From Arsenicicoccus sp. oral taxon 190 (GTDB lineage: Bacteria; Actinomycetota; Actinomycetes; Actinomycetales; Dermatophilaceae), in the NCBI RefSeq assembly GCF_001189535.1, contig NZ_CP012070.1, positions 2,418,001-2,482,000 on the forward strand: a stretch of DNA of 64,000 nucleotides. Direction: 5' to 3'. The position numbers and the translations under genes are program-made. Below the pieces are notes generated by a model, which made no database searches, had not been told where the DNA came from, and saw only the letters and a list, made by a program, of their open reading frames with translations. Each line of letters begins with the position of its first letter. Within the stretch, counting starts at the first letter, position 1. Below are positions 45,028 through 52,189 of the stretch, piece by piece.

Positions 45028-46476
45028 ATGCGCCGAGCCAAGATCGTCTGCACCATCGGGCCGGCCACCTCCTCCATCGAGCAGATGCGCAAGCTGGTCG
45101 CGGCCGGCATGGATGTGGCACGCCTCAACTTCTCCCACGGATCGCACGAGGACCACCAGCAGGTCTACGCCAACGTCCGCAGCGCCTCGGACGAGGTGGG
45201 CCACGCGGTCGGTGTCCTCGTCGACCTGCAGGGGCCCAAGATCCGGACCGGCCGGTTCGCGAGCGGGCCGATCCTGCTCACCAAGGGGGACCGGTTCACG
45301 ATCACGACCGACGACGTCCAGGGCGACCAGCAGCGCGTCGGCACCACCTACAAGGGCCTGCCGGGTGACGTGAAGCCCGGCGACCGGCTGCTGATCGACG
45401 ACGGCAAGGTCAGCCTGCGCGCCGTCGAGGTGACGGCCACCGACGTGGTCACCGAGGTCGTCGAGGGCGGCTTCGTCTCCAACAACAAGGGCATCAACCT
45501 CCCGGGCGTGGCCGTCAGCGTGCCCGCGCTGTCGGACAAGGACGAGGCCGACCTGCGCTTCGCGCTGCGCCTCGGCTGCGACATGGTGGCGCTGTCCTTC
45601 GTGCGCAGCGCCGCCGACGTCGACGACGTCCACCGCATCATGGACGAGGTCGGTCGCCGGGTTCCGGTCATCGCCAAGATCGAGAAGCCGCAGGCCATCG
45701 ACAACCTCGAGGAGATCGTCCAGCGCTTCGACGCCGTCATGGTCGCCCGCGGGGACCTGGGCGTCGAGCTGCCCTTCGAGGACGTGCCGATCGTCCAGAA
45801 GCGCGCGATCGAGCTGTGCCGCAAGTACGCCCGCCCCGTCATCGTCGCCACCCAGGTGCTGGAGTCGATGATCGAGAACTCCCGGCCCACCCGGGCGGAG
45901 GCCTCCGACTGCGCCAACGCGGTGCTCGACGGCGCCGACGCGATCATGCTGTCCGGCGAGACCTCGGTCGGCAAGTGGCCGATCGAGACGGTGCAGGCCA
46001 TGGCCCGCATCATCGAGTCCACCGAGGAGCACGGCCTCTCCCGCGTGCTGCCCACGCCCGAGCCGCGCTGGCACGTCGGGGACGCCGTCACCCAGGCCGC
46101 GGTCGACATCGCGCGCCACCTCGACGTGAAGTACCTCGTGACCTTCACCCAGTCCGGCAAGTCCGCGCGGCTGCTGTCCCGGCTGCGCTGCAACATCCCG
46201 GTCCTCGCCTTCAGCCCCGAGCAGGCGACCCGGTCGCGGCTGTCGCTGTCCTGGGGCGTGGAGACCTTCCTGGTCCCCGACGCGTCGCACACCGACGAGA
46301 TGGTGATGCAGGTGGACCTCGCGCTGCTCGCCGCCGGCCGGGTCGAGGAGGGCGACTACGTCGTCATCGTGGCCGGGACGCCGCCGGGCGTCGTCGGCAC
46401 GACCAACTCGGTGCGGGTGCACCGCATGGGCGACTCGCTCAACGAGCGGATGGGGCGCACCGCCGCGACCGCCTGA
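45028..46476 (+). CDS. pyk: Pyruvate kinase
   Basis: A 482-residue glycolytic enzyme making pyruvate and ATP. It begins RRAKIVCTIGPAT and carries NFSHGSHEDH, the catalytic-Lys segment VPVIAKIEKPQAIDNLEEI (about 210-228), MVARGDLGVELPFE and MLSGETSVGKWP. The C-terminal allosteric domain is complete. ATG 45028 is chosen over GTG 44995 because of the promoter spacing and family N-terminus. Confidence 0.97.
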   Translation: MRRAKIVCTIGPATSSIEQMRKLVAAGMDVARLNFSHGSHEDHQQVYANVRSASDEVGHAVGVLVDLQGPKIRTGRFASGPILLTKGDRFTITTDDVQGDQQRVGTTYKGLPGDVKPGDRLLIDDGKVSLRAVEVTATDVVTEVVEGGFVSNNKGINLPGVAVSVPALSDKDEADLRFALRLGCDMVALSFVRSAADVDDVHRIMDEVGRRVPVIAKIEKPQAIDNLEEIVQRFDAVMVARGDLGVELPFEDVPIVQKRAIELCRKYARPVIVATQVLESMIENSRPTRAEASDCANAVLDGADAIMLSGETSVGKWPIETVQAMARIIESTEEHGLSRVLPTPEPRWHVGDAVTQAAVDIARHLDVKYLVTFTQSGKSARLLSRLRCNIPVLAFSPEQATRSRLSLSWGVETFLVPDASHTDEMVMQVDLALLAAGRVEEGDYVVIVAGTPPGVVGTTNSVRVHRMGDSLNERMGRTAATA

Positions 46477-46503
46477 GCGGTCCGGCCCTGCCCGTGCGGC
46501 CAG

Positions 46504-46509
46504 TAGCAT
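46504..46509 (+). promoter_or_regulatory. Candidate -10 box for tRNA-Leu
   Basis: TAGCAT ends 12 bases before the first base of the mature tRNA, a normal distance for a stable-RNA promoter with a short 5' leader. Confidence 0.4.
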
Positions 46510-46521
46510 GGGCGGGCACCC

Positions 46522-46604
46522 GCCGGGGTGGTGGAATGGCAGACACAGAGCACTCAAAATGCTCCGTCCGCAAGGGCGTGCGGGTTCGAATCCCGCCCTC
46601 GGCA
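46522..46604 (+). tRNA. tRNA-Leu (anticodon CAA)
   Basis: The acceptor arm (46522-46528 with 46597-46603, one G:U pair), anticodon stem GAGCA/TGCTC around loop CTCAAAA (anticodon CAA at 46555-46557), long variable arm and T-arm GGGTTCGAATCCC are all present; discriminator base A at 46604. The long variable arm and A73 identify a class II leucine tRNA reading UUG. CCA is not encoded. It lies between pyk and the response regulator, with no integrase nearby. Confidence 0.95.
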
Positions 46605-46702
46605 CACGGATCTCGCGCCTCCGTCCGCGCTCGCCGGCTCCTCGCGAGGCGGCCCGGACGGCGTGGCCTGACCACATCTCGCGTCCGCGGCCCCGGGGGG
46701 CA

Positions 46703-46708
46703 TAGGGT
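46703..46708 (+). promoter_or_regulatory. -10 box of a leaderless promoter for the ANTAR regulator
   Basis: TAGGGT, then 6 bases, then GTG 46715. Confidence 0.6.
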
Positions 46709-46714
46709 GGCGGG

Positions 46715-47323
46715 GTGACTGAGCACCCCGTGAACACCGGCCGCCGCATCCTCGTCGCCGAGGACGAGGCCCTCATCCGACTGGACCTCGTGGAGATGCT
46801 CCGCGACGCGGGCCACGAGATCGTCGGGCAGGCGAGCAACGGCGAGCAGGCCGTGGAGCTGGCCCAGGAGCACAAGCCGGACGTCGTCATCATGGACGTC
46901 AAGATGCCCGTCCTCGACGGGATCTCGGCGGCGGAGCAGATCGGCAACGCCAAGATCTGCCCGGTGGTCATGCTGACGGCGTTCAGCCAGACCGAGCTGG
47001 TGGAGCGGGCGCGGGACGCGGGCGTCATGGCCTACATCGTCAAGCCGTTCACCGCGGCCGACCTCGCCCCGGCCATCGACATCGCGGTGTCCCGCTGGGC
47101 GGAGTACCAAGCCCTCGAGTCCGAGATCGCGGACCTGTCCGACCGGCTGGAGACCCGCAAGGCCGTGGACCGGGCCAAGGGCGTGCTGATGAGCAAGCTC
47201 AAGCTCTCCGAGGCCGACGCCTTCCGCTGGATCCAGAAGACCGCCATGGACCGCCGCATGGGCATGCGCCAGGTCGCCGAGGCCGTCATCACGGGCATGG
47301 GTGAGGGCAAGGACAAGAAGTAG
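46715..47323 (+). CDS. pdtaR: ANTAR-domain response regulator (PdtaR-like)
   Basis: A 202-residue regulator with an N-terminal receiver domain (phospho-acceptor Asp61 in VVIMDVKMP, acidic pair EDE at 16-18, Thr88, Lys110 in VKPF) and a C-terminal ANTAR RNA-binding domain (about 133-195, with AVDRAKGVLMSKLKLSEADAF). It corresponds to M. tuberculosis PdtaR, which acts by antitermination when phosphorylated by the sensor kinase PdtaS. No kinase is in the window. The pyk neighbour is shared with related genomes. Confidence 0.88.
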   Translation: MTEHPVNTGRRILVAEDEALIRLDLVEMLRDAGHEIVGQASNGEQAVELAQEHKPDVVIMDVKMPVLDGISAAEQIGNAKICPVVMLTAFSQTELVERARDAGVMAYIVKPFTAADLAPAIDIAVSRWAEYQALESEIADLSDRLETRKAVDRAKGVLMSKLKLSEADAFRWIQKTAMDRRMGMRQVAEAVITGMGEGKDKK

Positions 47324-47350
47324 CCCCGAGCCCTGAGGCGGGCGGCCCGG

Positions 47351-48121
47351 TCAGCGCAGCGCGATCACCACCTGCGTCAGCAGCGGCGCGACGACCAGCG
47401 CGGGCAGCAGGTCGCCCACGGGGATCTCCCGGATCCGCAGCAGCCGCAACGCGATCGCGACCAGGAGCAGGCCACCGGTGGCGGTCAGCGCGGAGATGTG
47501 CGCCGCGGGCAGCACCGACCCGAGCAGCACGCCCACGATCGTGAGCAGGCCCTGCACGACGGCCACGGACGCGGCCGAGAGCAGCACCCCCACCCCGAAG
47601 GTCGACGCGAAGGCCAGGGCGGCGAAGCCGTCCAGCACCGACTTCAGCGCGAGCTGGTCGATGCCGCGGCCCAGGCCGTCGCTCAGCGACCCGAGGATCG
47701 TCAGCGGCCCGACGCAGAAGAGCAGCGACGCCGTCAGCCAGCCCTCGATGAACCGCTCCCGCTCGGCGTGCGCGTCCTCCCCGCCGGACCGGCCCCGGTG
47801 CAGCCGCTGCTGGATCACGCCGGCGAGGCCCTCCAGTCGCTCCTCGATGCGCAGCGCGGAGCCGACGATCGCGCCGACGAGCAGCGACCCGAGGACGATG
47901 AGCATGGGGGCGCCGGTGCCGACGGCCGCCCTCAGCCCTGGGTCGGTGACCTCCCACGCCGACAGCAGGGCCATGAGCAGCGTGGTCAGGCCGAGGCAGT
48001 CCGTGACGATCGAGCGGGTGCGCTCGGACAGGCGGTGCCCGACGAGCATCCCGAGGGAGGCGCCGACGAGGACCGTCACGACGTTGATGACGGTACCCAG
48101 GCCGGGGAAGGCAGCGTTCAT
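47351..48121 (-). CDS. DUF554 family membrane protein
   Basis: A 256-residue protein with about seven hydrophobic segments and the DUF554 pattern GTVINVVTVLVGASLGMLVG at the N-terminus and KSVLDGFAALAFASTFGVGVLLSA in the middle. Probable transporter or channel of unknown substrate. ATG 48121 is preferred over an upstream start because TACGCT lies 6 bases before it on the minus strand. Convergent with pdtaR. Confidence 0.85.
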   Translation of the reverse strand: MNAAFPGLGTVINVVTVLVGASLGMLVGHRLSERTRSIVTDCLGLTTLLMALLSAWEVTDPGLRAAVGTGAPMLIVLGSLLVGAIVGSALRIEERLEGLAGVIQQRLHRGRSGGEDAHAERERFIEGWLTASLLFCVGPLTILGSLSDGLGRGIDQLALKSVLDGFAALAFASTFGVGVLLSAASVAVVQGLLTIVGVLLGSVLPAAHISALTATGGLLLVAIALRLLRIREIPVGDLLPALVVAPLLTQVVIALR

Positions 48122-48127
48122 GGCCGC

Positions 48128-48133
48128 AGCGTA
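48128..48133 (-). promoter_or_regulatory. -10 box of a leaderless promoter for the DUF554 gene
   Basis: On the minus strand TACGCT, then 6 bases, then ATG 48121. Confidence 0.5.
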
Positions 48134-48179
48134 GGGCGTCATACGCCATCCGTGACCAGGTGACCACCGTTGGTGGACA

Positions 48180-48198
48180 GATCACGAACTGATCACGA
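48180..48198. promoter_or_regulatory. Direct repeat GATCACGA in a divergent intergenic region
   Basis: GATCACGA occurs twice with an 11-base period (48180-48187, 48191-48198), one helical turn apart, between the divergent DUF554 and GNAT genes. A CCACC/GGTGG small inverted repeat lies just before it. It looks like a regulator binding site; no regulator is adjacent. Confidence 0.35.
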
Positions 48199-48315
48199 TC
48201 GAGGGCCGACCCGGCCTACCCAAGGTTTGCCGGACGTGCCATATTTCTCCCTGGAGAGTGCTTCGGGGGAGGCATGCGCCACTGGCAAGCGATGTTGTGT
48301 CCCTGGAGGTTTCTC

Positions 48316-48912
48316 ATGAGTCGGTCCCTGACCGTCGTCCGCTCCCTCGAAGTCGGTGACGGTGACGCGTTGTTCGCCCTCTGGTCCCAGGCCGTGGCCG
48401 ACGGTGCGCTGGTGGGGGAGACGGCCGGTCGGCCGCTCACCCAGGACCGGCTCGAGCAGGTCCTCGCGAGGTCCGGCGTCTACACGCTGGTGGCCGCCCA
48501 GGACGACGAGCTCGTCGGCTTCACCATCGCCACCGCCAGCCCCCTCAGCGCCCTGACCGACGCCGGCTGCGTGACCCTGGAGGTGCTCTACGTCTCCCCG
48601 GCGGCCCGCGGCCGCGGCGTGGGGCACCAGCTGCTCGCCAAGGCGACCCTGCTGGCGGAGCAGACCGGCGCCACCCACGTGGCCACCAACGTGCCGAGCC
48701 AGGGCCGCGACCTCAACCGGTTCTTCGCGCGGATGGGCTTCGTGTCCACCGTGACGCGGCGGATCACCACCCCTGCAGCGCTGCGGCGCCGGCTGGCGGG
48801 GGAGGACGTGCGCCCCTTCGACCGGGTGCTGGCGCGGCGCCGCTCGCTGCGCGCCCGCACCGGCCTGACCCAGCCGCTGCCGGTCCTGGACCCGACCGCG
48901 CGGGTCTCCTGA
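48316..48912 (+). CDS. GNAT family N-acetyltransferase
   Basis: A 198-residue protein with the acetyl-CoA-binding signature VLYVSPAARGRGVGHQLLAKA (motif A, about residues 94-115, Q/RxxGxG/A) and NRFFARMGF near 135-143 (motif B). Substrate not predictable. ATG 48316 has GGAGG (48305-48309) at good spacing. The upstream 170 bases are comparatively AT-rich. Confidence 0.85.
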   Translation: MSRSLTVVRSLEVGDGDALFALWSQAVADGALVGETAGRPLTQDRLEQVLARSGVYTLVAAQDDELVGFTIATASPLSALTDAGCVTLEVLYVSPAARGRGVGHQLLAKATLLAEQTGATHVATNVPSQGRDLNRFFARMGFVSTVTRRITTPAALRRRLAGEDVRPFDRVLARRRSLRARTGLTQPLPVLDPTARVS

Positions 48913-48945
48913 GACCGACCTCCCGAGGCTCGGACCTCGTGAGGC

Positions 48946-49386
48946 TCAGACCTCGTCGCGCAGCGCGCAGGTGATCCGCGAGGTGCACACCCGGCGCCCG
49001 CGCTCGTCGCTGATCACGACGTCGTAGCACGCGGTCGAGCGGCCGACGTGCACCGCGGAGGCGACCCCGGTGACGACGCCCTCGCGCACCGCCCGGTGGT
49101 GGGTCGCGTTGATGTCCACCCCGACCGCGTAGCGTCCCGGCCCGGCGGCGAGCATCGCCGCGACGCTGCCGAGCGTCTCCGCCAGCACCACCGAGGCCCC
49201 GCCGTGCAGCAGGCCGTACGGCTGGGTGTTGCCCTCCACGCTCATGGTGCCGCTGCACCGCTGCGCCGACGCCTCGGTGAGCTGGATCTCCATCCGCTCG
49301 ATCAACGTGCCGCGCCCCAGGTCGCGCAGCTGCTCGACGGTGAGGGGCTCGTCCGGGGCGGTCGTCGTTGCCGGTGTGTCGGTCAT
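48946..49386 (-). CDS. PaaI/MenI-like hotdog-fold thioesterase
   Basis: A 146-residue hotdog-fold acyl-CoA thioesterase. NTQPYGLLHGGASVVLAETLGS (about residues 53-74) is the conserved helix with catalytic Glu, and NATHHRAVREG the substrate segment. Relatives hydrolyse DHNA-CoA in menaquinone synthesis or phenylacetyl-CoA intermediates. ATG 49386 is divergent from polA, 19 bases apart, so the promoters overlap. Confidence 0.85.
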   Translation of the reverse strand: MTDTPATTTAPDEPLTVEQLRDLGRGTLIERMEIQLTEASAQRCSGTMSVEGNTQPYGLLHGGASVVLAETLGSVAAMLAAGPGRYAVGVDINATHHRAVREGVVTGVASAVHVGRSTACYDVVISDERGRRVCTSRITCALRDEV

Positions 49387-49392
49387 AGCGCC

Positions 49393-49398
49393 TAGGCT
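49393..49398 (+). promoter_or_regulatory. -10 box of a leaderless polA promoter
   Basis: TAGGCT, then 7 bases, then the polA GTG at 49406. It sits in the CCTAGG palindrome (49391-49396) shared with the divergent thioesterase gene. Confidence 0.55.
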
Positions 49399-49405
49399 GC
49401 CATGC

Positions 49406-52105
49406 GTGACCCGACTTCTCCTCCTCGACGGACACTCGCTGGCCTACCGCGCCTTCTTCGCGCTCCCGGCGGAGAACTTCTCGACCACCACCGGCCAGAC
49501 CACCAACGCGGTCTACGGCTTCACGTCGATGCTGATCAACCTGCTGCGGGACGAGGACCCCACCCACGTCGCGGTGGCCTTCGACCTGTCGCGGCAGACC
49601 TTCCGCACCCAGGAGTACTCCGACTACAAGGCGGGTCGGGCGACGACGCCGGACGAGTTCAAGGGGCAGGTGTCGCTGGTCCAGGAGGTGCTGGACGCGC
49701 TGCGGATCCGGCACGTGTCGGTCGAGGGCTACGAGGCGGACGACATCATCGCGACGCTGACGACGCAGGCGACCGCCGAGGGGTTGGACGAGGTGATCAT
49801 CTGCTCCGGGGACCGGGACGCCTTCCAGCTCGTGGACCAGCGCACCACCCTCCTCTACCCGGTGCGCGGGGTGTCCGAGGTGTGGCGGATGGACCCCGAG
49901 GCGGTGACCACGAAGTACCTCGTGCCCCCCGACCGCTACAGCGACCTGGCCGCGCTGGTGGGCGAGACCTCCGACAACCTCCCCGGGGTCCCCGGGGTGG
50001 GTCCCAAGACGGCCGCCAAGTGGATCACGCAGTATGGCGACCTCGCGGGCATCGTGGCCCACGTCGACGAGATCAAGGGCAAGGCAGGGGAGTCGCTGCG
50101 CGCCCACCTCGACCAGGTGCTGCGCAACCGTCGCCTCAACCAGCTGGTGCGCGACGTCGAGCTCCCCCTCACGGTGGCCGACCTGGCCCGCACCAACTGG
50201 GACCGCGACGAGGTGCACCGGGTCTTCGACGGCCTGGAGTTCCGGGTGCTGCGGGACCGCCTCTTCGCCACGGTCGAGGCGACCACCCCCGAGGCCGAGG
50301 CGGGCTTCGAGGTGGAGGGGGACGTCCTCGAGGCGGGGGAGGTCGCGGCCTGGCTGGCGGAGCACGGCCGCTCCGGTCGGGCGGGGCTGACCGTCGTGGG
50401 GCGCTGGGCCCGCGGGACCGGCGACGTCGAGGGGCTCGCGATCGCGGCGGGCGACGGCCGCGGCGCCTACGTCGACATGACCTCGCTGGACCCCGACGCC
50501 GAGCAGGCGATCGGCCGCTGGCTGGCCGACGCCGACGTCCCCAAGGCGCTGCACGACGCCAAGGGTCAGCTGCAGGCGCTGTGGGCCCGCGGGTTCACCG
50601 ACGTGGCGGGCGTCGACCTGGACACCGCGCTCGCGGCCTACCTGGTGCGTCCTGACCAGCGCTCCTACGACCTCGCCGACCTGGCGCTGCGCCACCTGCA
50701 CCGCGAGCTGCGGGTCGAGGGCGGCTCGGAGCCGCAGGGGATGCTCGACTTCTCCGCGGACCAGGACACCGAGGCCCGGGAGGCGATGGTGCGGGCCCGC
50801 GCCGTGCTCGACCTGGCCGGCGTGCTCGAGACGCAGCTGGCCGACACCGGCCAGCGGGAGCTGCTGCGCGACGTCGAGCTGCCGCTGCTGACGGTCCTGG
50901 CCCAGATGGAGCGCGTCGGCATCGGCGTGGACGAGGAGTCGCTGGCCGCGCTGGAGGGGCACTTCGCCGACCAGGTGCAGCAGGCGCAGCAGGACGCCCA
51001 CGACGCGATCGGCGACGACACCATCAACCTGGGGTCGCCCAAGCAGCTGCAGACCGTGCTCTTCGAGACCCTCGGGCTGCCGCGCACCAAGCGCACCAAG
51101 ACCGGCTACACGACCGACGCGGAGGCGCTCGCGGACCTGCAGGCCAAGGAGCCGCACCCCTTCCTGGAGGCGCTGCTGCGCCACCGCGACGCCGCCAAGC
51201 TCCGCTCCACCATCGAGGGCCTGCGCAAGTCGGTGGCCGAGGACGGCCGGATCCACACCACCTACCTGCAGACGGTGGCGGCGACCGGCCGCCTCAGCTC
51301 CACCGAGCCCAACCTCCAGAACGTCCCGATCCGCACCGAGGAGGGCCGGCGCATCCGCTCGGTCTTCGTCGTGGGTCACGGCCGGCACCACGACCAGCCG
51401 GTGGACTTCGCGTCGCTCATGTCGGCCGACTACAGCCAGATCGAGATGCGCATCATGGCCCACCTGTCCGGTGACGCCGGGCTCATCGAGGCCTTCCGCA
51501 GCGGCGAGGACCTGCACCGGTTCGTGGGGTCCCGGGTCTTCGGGGTAGAGCCCCAGGACGTGACGGCCGCGATGCGGTCCAAGGTCAAGGCGATGAGCTA
51601 CGGCCTCGCCTACGGCCTCTCGGCCTTCGGGCTGTCCAAGCAGCTGCGCATCTCCACCTCCGAGGCCCAGGGCCTGATGGACGGCTACTTCGAGCGGTTC
51701 GGCGGGGTGCGCGACTACCTGCGGGAGGTGGTGGCCCAGGCCCGGGCCACCGGATACACCGCCACCATCCTCGGGCGCCGTCGCTACCTCCCGGACCTGA
51801 CAAGCGACAACCGCAACCGCCGCGACATGGCGGAGCGGATGGCGCTCAACGCCCCCATCCAGGGCTCCGCCGCCGACATCATCAAGCTGGCCATGCTCGG
51901 CGTGGACCGGGCGCTGCGGGAAGCCGACCTGCGCTCCCGCATGCTGCTGCAGGTGCACGACGAGCTGCTGCTCGAGATCGCGCCGGGGGAGCGGGAGGCC
52001 GTGGAGCAGCTGGTCCGGGCCGAGATGGGCGCTGCGGTGCCGCTGGACGTCCCGCTCGACGTCCACGTGGGCCTGGGGCGGTCCTGGCAGGACGCCGAGC
52101 ACTGA
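49406..52105 (+). CDS. polA: DNA polymerase I
   Basis: An 899-residue repair and Okazaki-fragment polymerase. The 5' nuclease domain covers about 1-290 (LLLDGHSLAYRAFFALP, YEADDIIATL, GVPGVGPKTAAKW). The middle 3'-5' exonuclease-like domain (about 310-500) lacks the acidic active-site residues, as in actinobacteria, so proofreading is unlikely. The polymerase domain has motif A SADYSQIEMR (about 673), the O-helix KAMSYGLAYG with Tyr732, and motif C VHDELL (about 851). Complete. Confidence 0.97.
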   Translation: MTRLLLLDGHSLAYRAFFALPAENFSTTTGQTTNAVYGFTSMLINLLRDEDPTHVAVAFDLSRQTFRTQEYSDYKAGRATTPDEFKGQVSLVQEVLDALRIRHVSVEGYEADDIIATLTTQATAEGLDEVIICSGDRDAFQLVDQRTTLLYPVRGVSEVWRMDPEAVTTKYLVPPDRYSDLAALVGETSDNLPGVPGVGPKTAAKWITQYGDLAGIVAHVDEIKGKAGESLRAHLDQVLRNRRLNQLVRDVELPLTVADLARTNWDRDEVHRVFDGLEFRVLRDRLFATVEATTPEAEAGFEVEGDVLEAGEVAAWLAEHGRSGRAGLTVVGRWARGTGDVEGLAIAAGDGRGAYVDMTSLDPDAEQAIGRWLADADVPKALHDAKGQLQALWARGFTDVAGVDLDTALAAYLVRPDQRSYDLADLALRHLHRELRVEGGSEPQGMLDFSADQDTEAREAMVRARAVLDLAGVLETQLADTGQRELLRDVELPLLTVLAQMERVGIGVDEESLAALEGHFADQVQQAQQDAHDAIGDDTINLGSPKQLQTVLFETLGLPRTKRTKTGYTTDAEALADLQAKEPHPFLEALLRHRDAAKLRSTIEGLRKSVAEDGRIHTTYLQTVAATGRLSSTEPNLQNVPIRTEEGRRIRSVFVVGHGRHHDQPVDFASLMSADYSQIEMRIMAHLSGDAGLIEAFRSGEDLHRFVGSRVFGVEPQDVTAAMRSKVKAMSYGLAYGLSAFGLSKQLRISTSEAQGLMDGYFERFGGVRDYLREVVAQARATGYTATILGRRRYLPDLTSDNRNRRDMAERMALNAPIQGSAADIIKLAMLGVDRALREADLRSRMLLQVHDELLLEIAPGEREAVEQLVRAEMGAAVPLDVPLDVHVGLGRSWQDAEH

Positions 52106-52154
52106 CCCGCTGACGGCGCCGTCGCGCAACCAGCCTGGGCCCAGGGCCTCCTCC

Positions 52155-52160
52155 TAGACT
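52155..52160 (+). promoter_or_regulatory. Candidate -10 box for the mrp operon
   Basis: TAGACT 30 bases before the mrpA ATG, which has AGGAG at 52181-52185. Confidence 0.45.
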
Positions 52161-52189
52161 GGCCCAACCCCCGCCTCCCAAGGAGCTCG

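Noticed and set aside
46522..46604. tRNA-Leu as a phage or island attachment site
   Set aside because: No integrase, no duplicated 3' tRNA end and no foreign-looking genes lie beside it in the window.
48764..52129. 1121-residue open frame antisense to polA
   Set aside because: A shadow of polA; no recognisable domain and Arg/Gly/Val-rich translation typical of antisense frames.
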